A stretch of 17,698 nucleotides of DNA from an uncultured Oscillospiraceae bacterium. GTDB taxonomy: Bacteria > Bacillota > Clostridia > Oscillospirales > Oscillospiraceae. Under the pieces are notes generated by a model, which was not told the origin of the DNA, did no database searches, and was given only the letters and a program-made list of their open reading frames with translations. Below are positions 1 to 6,945 of the stretch, one piece after another (within the stretch, counting starts at the first letter, position 1; each line of letters starts with the position of its first letter). The stretch lies in the NCBI GenBank assembly GCA_934589145.1, contig CAKTNW010000038.1:1-17698 (forward strand), written 5' to 3'. Both the position numbers and the translations under genes were made by a program.

Positions 1-35
1 TATTCCGTCATCTGATAGCGCAGCGGATTGTTCAT
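1..35 (-). CDS. Start of a fourth operon gene, cut by the window edge
   Basis: Only eleven complete codons are visible, reading MNNPLRYQMTE. The ATG at 35-33 overlaps the TGA of the cysteine desulfurase by the four bases ATGA, and a strong Shine-Dalgarno (AAGGAG, about 9 bases upstream) lies inside the desulfurase end, so translation start here is well supported. The product cannot be identified from eleven residues. From memory, some clostridial C39-peptidase-like proteins begin with a similar 'YQxxEYDCGPT' stretch, so that is a guess to test and not a call. Confidence 0.6.
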   Translation of the reverse strand, partial: MNNPLRYQMTE

Positions 36-1153
36 CGTACCAGCTCCTTATAGCAGCAGTCAAAGATTTGCAGAAATTCCTGCACTTCCTCCATGGTCGT
101 CAGGTGGCTGAGACTGATGCGCCATGAGGAAAGGGCGTTTTTCCGGTCGCGGCTCACGGCAAACACCGCCTTGGAGGGCGTTCCCTCCACCGAGCAGGCG
201 GATTTCACGGAGACACAGACGCCGCGATTTCCCAACGCTCTCTGGAACACCGTCCCTTTTACGCCGCTGACGCTCAGGTTCAGGATGTGCGGCACAGCAT
301 TTTCCGGGCTGTTGATGCGAACTTTTGGATATTTTCCGAGTTCTGCGCGCAAAAGGCCGTTCAGCTCCCTCACATGGGCAATCCGTGCGTTCTGTTGTTC
401 CAGCGCCAGACGCAGCGCCGTTTCAGTTGACACCGCCAGTCCCAACGCAGGCGTGCCGCTGCGGTAAGGCGTCGTGCTGCCGCCGCCGTGGATCTGCGGT
501 TCAATAACGAGGCCTTTTCGCTTGAACAGCAGACCACTGCCGTTGAGACCGTAAAACTTGTGGGGCGCGATGCTCATGGTATCCACGCCGTCCAGCACCA
601 GCTCCGTCTTGCCGACCGCCTGTGTCGCGTCCACGTGCAGGCGGCAGTTGGGATAGTCCGCCAGAATGGCCGCGATCTCCTGAATCGGCTGGACAGTTCC
701 CAGTTCGCTGTCCACCGCGCAGACGGAAACCAGCACCGTATCTTTTCGCAGAAGCTCCCGCAGCTGCTCCAAATCGATCGTGCCGTCCCGCCGGATATCC
801 ACCAGATCCACCTCGCAGCCCTGCTGCTGAAGGGCGGACAGCGCGCCGCCCACGGAGGAATGTTCCAGCGCTGTGGAAATGATGTGCCTGCCGATATGCC
901 GGGACGCCTGCACAATGCCCTTGAGGGCAAGATTATTGGACTCGCTGGCACCGGAGGTGTAGATGATCTCCTCTGGCCTGATGCCCAGCAGCGCTGCGAT
1001 GCCGTCTGTTACGCGGGCCATTTCCGCCTGCGCCGCCTGGCCGGCAGGATGGGTGGAGTTGGGGTTGCCGATATAGGTTTGCTCCGCTTGATAAAAAGCC
1101 TTCAGCACGGCGGGGTCTGCCGGTGTGTTGGCGGAATAGTCCAGATAGATCAT
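32..1153 (-). CDS. Cysteine desulfurase (NifS/IscS family, PLP-dependent)
   Basis: This 373-aa protein removes sulfur from L-cysteine, giving alanine and an enzyme-bound persulfide for sulfur acceptors, in the cytoplasm. Visible landmarks of fold-type I aminotransferase-like desulfurases are LDYSANTP at the N-terminus, TSGASESNN near residue 66, the cofactor-stacking His98 in ALEHSS, Asp175 in HVDATQ, the Schiff-base lysine Lys199 in APHKFYG, and the persulfide cysteine Cys320 in KSACS. The frame stays open upstream to 1264, but homology begins at MIYLDYS. The ATG at 1153 forms an ATGA overlap with the tcdA stop and has GGGAG about 8 bases upstream, so I use that start. Lying behind mnmA and tcdA, it probably donates sulfur to MnmA, or acts as the CsdA-like partner of TcdA. 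Which of these, and whether it also serves Fe-S assembly, cannot be decided here. Confidence 0.93.
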   Translation of the reverse strand: MIYLDYSANTPADPAVLKAFYQAEQTYIGNPNSTHPAGQAAQAEMARVTDGIAALLGIRPEEIIYTSGASESNNLALKGIVQASRHIGRHIISTALEHSSVGGALSALQQQGCEVDLVDIRRDGTIDLEQLRELLRKDTVLVSVCAVDSELGTVQPIQEIAAILADYPNCRLHVDATQAVGKTELVLDGVDTMSIAPHKFYGLNGSGLLFKRKGLVIEPQIHGGGSTTPYRSGTPALGLAVSTETALRLALEQQNARIAHVRELNGLLRAELGKYPKVRINSPENAVPHILNLSVSGVKGTVFQRALGNRGVCVSVKSACSVEGTPSKAVFAVSRDRKNALSSWRISLSHLTTMEEVQEFLQIFDCCYKELVR

Positions 1154-1917
1154 AGCGGTCTCTCCCACGCGGTCAGGTCTTTCACGACCTCGCCCGCCAC
1201 GATCAACCCCGCCGCGGCAGGCACAAAGGCGTTGCTGCCAGGGACCTGCCGCCGCTGCGTACATTTCCGCGCTGTGCCCGGCGGGCAGATGCAGTGCGTC
1301 CGGCAGCTGATGGACATATCGTCCAGCGGCGTGAGGGGCGGCTCCTTGGAGTAGACGACCTTCAGCTTTTTGATGCCGCGCTTTTTCAGCTCCCGCCGCA
1401 TCACTCTTGACAGCGGGCAGACCGAGGTCTTGTAGATATCTGTCACCTCAAACGCGGAGGCGTCCATTTTGTTGCCCGCCCCCATGCTGCTGATAATCGG
1501 CGTGCCCGCCTTCTGCGCCTGCTCGATCAGCTCCAGCTTGCCGGTCACGGTGTCAATGGCATCCACAATGTAATCATATTGGGTAAAGTCAAACTGCTCC
1601 GCCGTCTGCGGAGCGTAGAAGGTCTTGTAGGTGTGGACGACGGCGTTGGGGTTGATCTCCCTGATGCGTTCCTCCGCTACATCCACCTTGTACTGCCCCA
1701 CGGTCTTACGCGTGGCAAAGATCTGGCGGTTTAAATTGGTCAGGCACACGCGGTCATCATCAATAAGATCCAGTGCGCCCACGCCGCTGCGCGCCAGCGC
1801 CTCCACCGTGTAGCCGCCCACGCCGCCGATACCGAAAACTGCTACCCGGGCACTGTATAACCGATCCATGCCGTCTTGCCCCAGCAGCAGTTGTGTTCTT
1901 GAAAACTGATTGAGCAT
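1150..1917 (-). CDS. tcdA: tRNA threonylcarbamoyladenosine dehydratase TcdA (CsdL), E1-like/ThiF family
   Basis: A 255-aa ATP-dependent enzyme of the ThiF/MoeB/E1 superfamily that converts t6A at position 37 of ANN-decoding tRNAs to the cyclic form. The nucleotide-binding loop GIGGVGG is at about residues 29-35, followed by the family's LIDDDRVCLTNLNRQ (about 51-65), the adenylate-contacting region DAIDTVTGKLELI (119-131), SSMGAGNKMD (143-152), and the C-terminal VPGSNAFVPAAAGLI stretch that separates TcdA from MoeB and ThiF. The frame could begin at 1935, but GGAGGGG sits 5-6 bases before the ATG at 1917, so MLNQFSRT is preferred. It follows mnmA by 90 bases and overlaps the desulfurase by ATGA. 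In E. coli, TcdA works with the CsdA-CsdE sulfur relay, so the adjacent desulfurase gene is meaningful context. Confidence 0.93.
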   Translation of the reverse strand: MLNQFSRTQLLLGQDGMDRLYSARVAVFGIGGVGGYTVEALARSGVGALDLIDDDRVCLTNLNRQIFATRKTVGQYKVDVAEERIREINPNAVVHTYKTFYAPQTAEQFDFTQYDYIVDAIDTVTGKLELIEQAQKAGTPIISSMGAGNKMDASAFEVTDIYKTSVCPLSRVMRRELKKRGIKKLKVVYSKEPPLTPLDDMSISCRTHCICPPGTARKCTQRRQVPGSNAFVPAAAGLIVAGEVVKDLTAWERPL

Positions 1918-2007
1918 GATGCCCCTCCGTTTCATTGGTGATTTCAGGTAAATTGCCGCAGGGGCAAGCTGTGCCGGCTCGGCGCCCTCACTTGGGAGCT
2001 TACCTCC

Positions 2008-3093
2008 TCACGGGACGCGGGAGATGGTCCCACCGCCCACCACGGTGTCCCCGTCGTACAGCACGACGGCCTGCCCGATGGTGATGGCTCTCTGGGGGGT
2101 GTCAAAGACCAGCCGGAGCTTATCCTGCTCTTCCGGATAAGCCGTTGCCCATTGTTCCGCCTGCCGATAGCGGGTTTTGGCCTTTACCCGCATGGGCCGC
2201 TCCAGCCGGGGGATGGAGATCCAATTCAGCTCCTCCGCCATCAGGGTGTCGGCATACAGCGCGGATTCCGGCCCTACGGAAACCGTATTGGCCGCCATGT
2301 CCTTCCCGCAGACATAGACCGGCGCCCCCAAGGCCAGACGCAGTCCCTTCCTCTGCCCGACGGTATAGCGGACGGCGCCGCGGTGAGTTCCGACAACGGT
2401 ACCGCTCTGGTCGAGGAAATCTCCCTCTGGATACCGCTTTCCGGTATACTGCTCCATAAATTTTGCATAGTCGCCATCCGGAACAAAGCAGATATCCTGA
2501 CTATCGTGCTTGCGGGCATTGATAAGGTGCAGCTGCTCTGCCAGTGCCCGCACCTCGGCCTTTGTCCTCCCGCCAAGGGGGAGCTTTATATGCGCCAGCT
2601 GCTCCTGCGTCAGCATGTAGAGCACATAGCTCTGGTCCTTGTTGGCATCCGCTGCCTTTTGCAGCAGGTAGCGGCCGGACACCTGGTCGTATGCGATCCG
2701 AGCATAATGACCGGTAACCACATAGTTCAGTCCCTTTTGCTGTGCAAAATCCAGAAGCTTATCAAATTTCATATAACGGTTGCAGTCAATACACGGATTG
2801 GGAGTGCCGCCTGCCTCATACACCCGAATAAATTTTGCAATGATCCGTTCCCTGAAATCTGGCGTGAAATCAAGCACCTCATAGGGAATATCCAGCTGAA
2901 AGGCCACCTCGCTGGCATCGTCAATGTCCCGCTGGGAGCAGCAGGTGTGGAACTGGTTAAGCCCAATATCTTCATTTCGATAAAGCCGCATGGTAGTTCC
3001 CAGACAATCGTATCCTTGTTCCAGCATCAGATACGCGGCTACGGAGCTGTCCACGCCGCCGCTCATTGCAATCAATGCACTTTTTCCTTTCAT
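2008..3093 (-). CDS. mnmA: tRNA-specific 2-thiouridylase MnmA (TrmU)
   Basis: A 361-aa enzyme that adenylates and thiolates U34 of the tRNAs for Lys, Glu and Gln, using persulfide sulfur from a cysteine desulfurase. The PP-loop SGGVDSS is at about residues 11-17. The two reactive cysteines are Cys101 in GGTPNPCIDC and Cys202 in SQDICFVPDGDY. VVTGHYAR (125-132), DQSYVLYML (153-161) and RYTVGQRKGL are further family signatures, and the length is normal. Longer in-frame starts exist up to 3159, but AGAAGGA lies about 8 bases before the ATG at 3093, giving MKGKSALIAMSGG. It is the first gene of the operon, read from the promoter at 3188-3216 after a leader of roughly 88 bases. It is chromosomal and shows no sign of damage. 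Confidence 0.96.
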   Translation of the reverse strand: MKGKSALIAMSGGVDSSVAAYLMLEQGYDCLGTTMRLYRNEDIGLNQFHTCCSQRDIDDASEVAFQLDIPYEVLDFTPDFRERIIAKFIRVYEAGGTPNPCIDCNRYMKFDKLLDFAQQKGLNYVVTGHYARIAYDQVSGRYLLQKAADANKDQSYVLYMLTQEQLAHIKLPLGGRTKAEVRALAEQLHLINARKHDSQDICFVPDGDYAKFMEQYTGKRYPEGDFLDQSGTVVGTHRGAVRYTVGQRKGLRLALGAPVYVCGKDMAANTVSVGPESALYADTLMAEELNWISIPRLERPMRVKAKTRYRQAEQWATAYPEEQDKLRLVFDTPQRAITIGQAVVLYDGDTVVGGGTISRVP

Positions 3094-3187
3094 TTCCGGC
3101 ATCCTTCTTAGGCTGTTGTGTACCAGCACACCAAACGAACTACAAAGCTTATATACCAATTAAAATAGTATTATTATATGTTTTTGT

Positions 3188-3216
3188 ATAATAGCACGCC
3201 CATTTTGTACTGTCAA
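3188..3216 (-). promoter_or_regulatory. Sigma-A type promoter for mnmA operon
   Basis: On the minus strand the -35 hexamer TTGACA (3216-3211) is a perfect consensus match and the -10 hexamer TATTAT (3193-3188) differs at one base. They are separated by exactly 17 bases. Transcription should start near 3181, leaving an A+T-rich leader of about 88 bases before the mnmA ATG. No riboswitch or T-box structure was recognised in that leader. Confidence 0.85.
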
Positions 3217-3466
3217 CTGTAATATATGCAGCCGTGAAGAATTCTACTTTGCATAGTCAATTACGTGCTGAAAATTTAAGCGAGGCGGCAGAGAATAGTC
3301 ATTTCTGTTTGCCCTCTACACACTCGCAAAAACGCGATTTTCCTGCCGCCGAAGGCCAAGTAGATCGCGCTTTGCAAACGGCCAGAGAACTGGCTGACGC
3401 ATTTTCCTTTGCTGCGATAAAACGCAGGTAATATGACGCTTTCTTACACTTTCTTTTCTCTCTTCA

Positions 3467-3508
3467 AATGCGCGGGAAGATCGCCTTCTGGCGGTCTTCC
3501 CGCGCATT
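3467..3508. repeat. 19-bp inverted repeat with 4-base loop
   Basis: The arms at 3467-3485 and 3490-3508 are complementary over 19 positions with a single exception (T3481 against G3494), which is a G-U wobble if the plus strand is transcribed. The loop is TTCT. Neither side is followed by a run of T, so it is not a standard intrinsic terminator. It could be an element-end structure, a protein-binding site, or a folded RNA. Confidence 0.85.
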
Positions 3509-3531
3509 CCGACTAAATACACTTCATCTTG

Positions 3532-3609
3532 TTATGCCACCTTGATTGTTACCCGTTCTTTCTCTGTCCTAACTACCTCCGATAGAGTGAGTCCTTCTGG
3601 ATGCGCCAT
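3532..3609 (-). CDS. Possible 25-aa peptide, unrecognised
   Basis: Reading from the ATG at 3609, this short frame gives a charged peptide starting MAHPEGLTLSEVV and ending VTIKVA, followed by TAA. A weak purine-rich site (AAGGG) lies about 10 bases upstream. It sits between two strong hairpins, the downstream one beginning 23 bases after the stop, which is why I list it. No family was recognised; it may be the tail of a decayed gene or a chance frame. Confidence 0.2.
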   Translation of the reverse strand: MAHPEGLTLSEVVRTEKERVTIKVA

Positions 3610-3635
3610 GGTGACGCTACCCTTGTGACAGCATT

Positions 3636-3674
3636 AGAGCGCACCTTCCCCTTGGCGGGAGGTGCGCTCTTTTT
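3636..3674 (+). terminator. Terminator-like hairpin at the end of the transfer operon
   Basis: AGAGCGCACCT (3636-3646) pairs perfectly with AGGTGCGCTCT (3660-3670), and further CCC/GGG pairing is possible inside the loop. Five T residues, overlapping the arm's last base, follow on the plus strand (3670-3674), the classic intrinsic-terminator form for plus-strand transcripts. The hairpin begins just 4 bases beyond the stop of the minus-strand winged-helix gene, so it may also end the ICE operon, although the T-run on that side is poor (TAATGC). Confidence 0.65.
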
Positions 3675-3678
3675 GCGC

Positions 3679-3936
3679 TCATTTGATGCGATACAGACTG
3701 CTGGTCAGGCTGCCGTTGGGCCGACGGCGGTTGGTACGTTCCAAGAAGCCATGGCGTTCCAGATCCGCCAGCGCCCGCTGGACGGTGCGGCGGGATAGCT
3801 TCAGATCCGCCGCAATGGTGCGGACGCTGGGCCAGCAGGTATTGCCGGCATTGGAACGATCCTTCAGGTACATATAGACCGTCTTTGCCCGGTGGGGCAG
3901 CTCCATGTCGGCGTAGATACTCCCAAAGTAGCTCAT
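3679..3936 (-). CDS. Winged-helix (HTH_36-like) DNA-binding protein
   Basis: An 85-aa protein whose whole length resembles the helix-turn-helix domain found in replication initiators and in small ICE regulators: RAKTVYMYLKDRSN, then WPSVRTIAADLKLSRRTVQRALADLE as the recognition unit, then a wing, HGFLERTNRRRPNGS. Its ATG overlaps the TraG stop by ATGA and has GGAGGG about 7 bases upstream, so it is translationally coupled to the coupling-protein gene. It is the last gene of the operon. It may regulate transfer or act in element replication; the sequence does not tell which. Larger initiators carry this fold as one domain, but nothing suggests truncation here. Confidence 0.75.
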   Translation of the reverse strand: MSYFGSIYADMELPHRAKTVYMYLKDRSNAGNTCWPSVRTIAADLKLSRRTVQRALADLERHGFLERTNRRRPNGSLTSSLYRIK

Positions 3937-5702
3937 GGCGTACCCTCCTCATAGGTCTGACCGCTGCGCTGACGGCGCGTTTCTCGCTTGCCGGAGGAGG
4001 GCGCTAAGGCGGGCTGCGTTTTGGGATAAGTGCGGTCGATACTGTCCAGCAGCTCGGCGCGGCTGGCGTAGGCCACCGATCTGGCGGCGTGTTCCGGCGT
4101 GGCATAGACCGCATCGAAGGTAATGCCCCAATCGAGAAACAGCCGCAGCTTCGTCTGCATGGGATGCGTGCCGGTTTTCATCACCACAAAGCTGCCCTTT
4201 GGAATGGATTTCAGCTCGTCCGGCGTCATCAGCGGGCGCTCCATCATCTGTAAGTTTTGGCTGGGATCGTTCTTTCCTTTGCTGACGGAGCCGCTGAGTA
4301 CTGTGCGGCTGCCGAGAGATTTGGATAGCTGCTCCGCCGTTTGGCTGTTTGGTGCGAAGCCGCCAAAGATGGTGTCCTGCACGTTGTCTTGTATGATCTC
4401 CGCGCCCTCCGCGCCGTAATTTTTCCTAAGCTGGGCAAGGCTTTGGATGATAGGCACCATGGTCAGTCCACGGGAGCGTCCCGCACTGAACAGCGGCAGG
4501 ATGTCGAAGGCGGGCATGGTACCCAGCTCATCGCAGAAGAATACCACACGGTTCGGAAGCCGCCCGCCGCCATCGTCCGCCACCGCGAACAGTTCGCGGG
4601 AAAGGTTCTGGATCATCAAACCCGCCATGAAGTTCTTGGTCGTATCCTCCTCCGGCAGGATGAGGAACACGGCGCATTTTTCCGTTGCCATGCGCTCCGC
4701 GTCCACAGCACTGTCAAAGCACAGCACCTGTTCCAGCTCTGAATCCAAAAAGGCGTTGAGCCGCGAGAGGACGGTGGACATGACGGAGTTCATGGCCTGC
4801 TCCGAGGCGGTCAGGGCAGAGCCCGCCAGCCACCGCGCCTTGTGGGTGTCCGGTAGCAGGGACATCAGCACCTGAAAGCCGCTTTTGGCACGGTTGCCCA
4901 TGCCCACCGGCTCCAGCAGCTCCTGTACCAGTTTGAACACGCTGACAATGTGGCGGCGTTCCTGATGCTTCTCACTCGGCGGCAGGAACTCCGCCAGCAG
5001 CAACATGGTCGATGCCAGCAAGCCCTCCGCCGCATCGTAAAAGTAGGCGTTCTGACCCCGGTCGGTGTCTCCCTCCGGCGACACGATGGTCTTGGCTAAA
5101 ATCTTGGCGTATTTCTCCGCCTTGGCTTGGGCGGCAAGACTGCCTGTTGTTTGTGCCTCATCCATGTATCGATTGATAAGTGTCATGAGGTTAAAACCGT
5201 CACTGCGGGTGGGGTTGCGCAGATCTATCACGGTGACATGGTAGCCATAGTATTTCTGCGCCACTGCACCGTAGTTACGGGCGAGGTCGCCCTTGGTGTC
5301 AGAGGCGAAGAAGCTCATGCCGCAAGCGCAGGCATATTCCAGATTGGGGTAGAGAAAATATGCCGTCTTGCCCACGCCGGACGCGCCGATCATAAGGCAG
5401 TGGACGTCATCGCTGTCCACCAGCGCTGCGATGCCGTGCTTGCCGGAAACGCTGCCCAGCACCAAGCCCTGCTTTTCCGGCAGGTGTTTCCCAGCGCGCC
5501 AGTCCGATACCTGAAATGGCACAGGGGCGTAGGTGTCTCGGATCTCCTTTTCCGTGGCCCAGCGTGCCGTGCCGTGCTGACCGTCGCCTACGGTGCGGGA
5601 CTTGATATTGTTCAGCGTGTAGTGGCTGCCCAGCAGCGACAGTCCGCCGATGACCGCCACCATGACGCCCGCCGCCGCAATGAGTATCCAGAGGTTATCC
5701 AT
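3933..5702 (-). CDS. Type IV secretion coupling protein, VirD4/TraG family
   Basis: A 589-aa membrane ATPase that recruits the relaxase-DNA complex to the conjugation channel. One N-terminal hydrophobic segment is visible (about residues 4-25), then HGTARWAT (43-50), the Walker A GASGVGKT (106-113), SDTKGDLARNYG (134-145), and the Walker B VVFFCDE (386-392) followed by LGTMPAFD. Motifs such as FSAGRSRGL and IIQSLAQLRKNYG (about 405-430) are typical of this family. Many VirD4 proteins have two N-terminal membrane helices; here I see one. A GTG at 5708 is in frame, but the ATG at 5702 overlaps the preceding gene's TAA in the pattern ATGGATAA and is preferred. Upstream is the TOPRIM protein and downstream the winged-helix gene. 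Confidence 0.93.
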   Translation of the reverse strand: MDNLWILIAAAGVMVAVIGGLSLLGSHYTLNNIKSRTVGDGQHGTARWATEKEIRDTYAPVPFQVSDWRAGKHLPEKQGLVLGSVSGKHGIAALVDSDDVHCLMIGASGVGKTAYFLYPNLEYACACGMSFFASDTKGDLARNYGAVAQKYYGYHVTVIDLRNPTRSDGFNLMTLINRYMDEAQTTGSLAAQAKAEKYAKILAKTIVSPEGDTDRGQNAYFYDAAEGLLASTMLLLAEFLPPSEKHQERRHIVSVFKLVQELLEPVGMGNRAKSGFQVLMSLLPDTHKARWLAGSALTASEQAMNSVMSTVLSRLNAFLDSELEQVLCFDSAVDAERMATEKCAVFLILPEEDTTKNFMAGLMIQNLSRELFAVADDGGGRLPNRVVFFCDELGTMPAFDILPLFSAGRSRGLTMVPIIQSLAQLRKNYGAEGAEIIQDNVQDTIFGGFAPNSQTAEQLSKSLGSRTVLSGSVSKGKNDPSQNLQMMERPLMTPDELKSIPKGSFVVMKTGTHPMQTKLRLFLDWGITFDAVYATPEHAARSVAYASRAELLDSIDRTYPKTQPALAPSSGKRETRRQRSGQTYEEGTP

Positions 5703-6594
5703 GGGCACCCCGCTTTGCGCGCAGATCGTCGTTCCAGTCCTTTCCCTGTGGGCGCAGGCGCTCTACATCCAAGCCCATGTTCTCCAGCACTTCCATCATG
5801 CTCTCGCTGGCATCCTCGCCGGCCTCATCGTTGTCCAGGCAGAGATAGACCGTATCCAGCTTCGGATCCTGCCGGAGCCGCTCCAGCACCGGCTGGATGG
5901 ATGTGCCGCAGCAGGCCACATAGCTGTGTTCCAACCAACCGGCCGGATAGAGCGTGATGTGGGACAGCAGGTCAATGGGTGCTTCAAAAACGTACAGGGA
6001 ACGATCCGTGCCGTTCCTGTGGAAGCTGTGCTTCGTCTCGCTGCCCTCCACGTTGACACGGAACACTTTGCCGCTGCTGCTTGTGCTGCGGAGGTGTGCG
6101 TGCTTGGCTACGCCGTGCTCATCCATGCCCACAAACACGCAATTGTGATGCACGGCATCCTCATAGAGCAGCTTCTCCCGCACGAACGCCGTGACCACAT
6201 CCCGGTCAATGCACCGATGCCTTGTCAAGTAAGCGTAGAGCCACCGCATGGTCAGATAGGCCTCCGGCAGCGCGAAGGGCTTCGGTCCCTGCGGCTCCGG
6301 CTCTTTTTTGACGATGGGGATGATGCCCTGACCGTCCCGCCCCAGCAGCATGGTCACCGCTTCGGGATAGGTCTTGTCGTAGAACGCCATGACGAAGCTG
6401 ACCGCGCCGCCGCCTCGCCGGGTGGCATGATCAAACCACTTAGCACCGCGAACGGTGATGCTGTGGTCGCTGGCCAGACGGTATTCCCGACCGGCCATGA
6501 TGAGCTTTTCGCCCCGGTCACGAAGAAAAGACGGCAGGTCAACCTCGTTGGCCTGCCGTTTCTCCGCGGATGTGAAATAGATAAATTTTCCCAT
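5695..6594 (-). CDS. DUF3991/TOPRIM-domain protein (primase-like, mobile-element type)
   Basis: A 299-aa protein combining a CHC2-like N-terminal region with a C-terminal TOPRIM fold, as in primase-related proteins of conjugative elements. The N-terminal part keeps the WFDHATRRGGGAVSFVM core (about 53-69) of DnaG-type zinc domains but lacks their cysteine set. The TOPRIM glutamate is in LYVFEAPIDLL (200-210) and the DxD-type motif is LDNDEAGED (253-261); KDWNDDL follows near the end. The frame could begin at 6606, but AGGAG lies 4-5 bases before the ATG at 6594. It probably acts on the transferred single strand or in element replication, though activity is unproven. It overlaps traG by 8 bases. 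Confidence 0.85.
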   Translation of the reverse strand: MGKFIYFTSAEKRQANEVDLPSFLRDRGEKLIMAGREYRLASDHSITVRGAKWFDHATRRGGGAVSFVMAFYDKTYPEAVTMLLGRDGQGIIPIVKKEPEPQGPKPFALPEAYLTMRWLYAYLTRHRCIDRDVVTAFVREKLLYEDAVHHNCVFVGMDEHGVAKHAHLRSTSSSGKVFRVNVEGSETKHSFHRNGTDRSLYVFEAPIDLLSHITLYPAGWLEHSYVACCGTSIQPVLERLRQDPKLDTVYLCLDNDEAGEDASESMMEVLENMGLDVERLRPQGKDWNDDLRAKRGAHG

Positions 6595-6610
6595 AATTCT
6601 CCTCATGAAA

Positions 6611-6637
6611 GAAGCGGGCCGCGTTGCGACCCGCTTC
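6611..6637. repeat. Hairpin between vbhA-like gene and TOPRIM gene
   Basis: GAAGCGGG (6611-6618) pairs with CCCGCTTC (6630-6637) around an 11-base loop. On the minus strand it is followed by TTTCATGAGGAG, that is, by the ribosome-binding site of the TOPRIM gene; on the plus strand by GGTTTATTATT. It could be a weak attenuator or an mRNA processing structure between the two genes. Confidence 0.6.
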
Positions 6638-6643
6638 GGTTTA

Positions 6644-6871
6644 TTATTCTCGTTGATAATGAGGTTCCGGTATGTAACGCTTCACCTGTTCGGCCATTCT
6701 CCGGTGAGAAGCCAGCAATGCGGCTTTCATTTGCTCACCCGTGATCTCGCCCCGCGCCCAACAAAGAGACAGCGTGCGGGCATAGTCGGAAACAGGAACG
6801 CCCTCAATGGCGTTGATGGCATCCGCCGTTTTTACGGCAGCCACGCGGCGATTCAGTTGCTTTACGGTCAT
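6644..6871 (-). CDS. VbhA-family antitoxin-like small protein
   Basis: A 75-aa protein with the sequence pattern of proteins annotated in Clostridia mobile elements as antitoxin VbhA family: an N-terminal helix leading to TADAINAIEGVPVSDYA, then RGEITGEQMKAALLASH. VbhA proteins block Fic-domain AMP-transferases with a helix carrying [S/T]xxxE[G/N]. Here the EG is kept in NAIEG, but the residue four before the Glu is not Ser or Thr, so the inhibitory motif is degenerate. No Fic protein is encoded in the window. An AAGGTGA site lies about 6 bases before the ATG. It stands apart by 74 bases from the relaxase gene and may have its own promoter. It could instead be an unrelated small transfer-gene regulator. 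Confidence 0.6.
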   Translation of the reverse strand: MTVKQLNRRVAAVKTADAINAIEGVPVSDYARTLSLCWARGEITGEQMKAALLASHRRMAEQVKRYIPEPHYQRE

Positions 6872-6890
6872 CGGTCATCACCTTATTTTT

Positions 6891-6899
6891 AGCATACCA
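6891..6899 (-). promoter_or_regulatory. Possible extended -10 promoter for the vbhA-like gene
   Basis: On the minus strand TGGTATGCT (6899-6891) fits an extended -10 element (TGn plus TATGCT), 19 bases before the ATG at 6871. The -35 region is weak (around TTCCGT). It lies in the only gap between the relaxase and the downstream genes, and a perfect 10-base palindrome ATGAATTCAT (6940-6949) overlapping the relaxase stop could be an operator for it. Confidence 0.35.
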
Positions 6900-6945
6900 C
6901 ATAGCCGATAAAAACGGAAGAAAAACTTTGGCGGTCACAATGAAT

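Larger units (their letters stand above)
3217..3678. other. Gene-poor junction between chromosome and conjugative element
   Basis: About 460 bases lie between the mnmA promoter and the first ICE gene. Open frames on both strands at about 3234-3522 are short, lack convincing Shine-Dalgarno sites and match nothing I recognise. The stretch contains the long inverted repeat at 3467-3508, a possible 25-codon ORF at 3532-3609 and a terminator-like hairpin at 3636-3674. The left end of the integrated element most likely lies here, but I could not identify a duplicated attachment core because the other end is outside the window. Confidence 0.5.

Noticed and set aside
1154..1264. N-terminal extension of 37 codons for the cysteine desulfurase
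   Set aside because: The extension lies inside tcdA, has no family similarity, and a normal ATG with ATGA coupling begins exactly at the conserved MIYLDYS.
1944..1991. 15-codon GTG frame between mnmA and tcdA preceded by GGAGG
   Set aside because: Spacing to the GTG is too long (about 11 bases), the peptide is arginine-rich and unlike anything known, and the length is within chance.
3234..3522. Short open frames on both strands in the junction region
   Set aside because: About 65 codons each, overlapping on opposite strands, without ribosome sites or recognisable families.
5650..6744. Long plus-strand open frame (364 codons) opposite the TOPRIM gene
   Set aside because: Antisense shadow: the minus strand encodes a recognisable TOPRIM protein with a good ribosome site.
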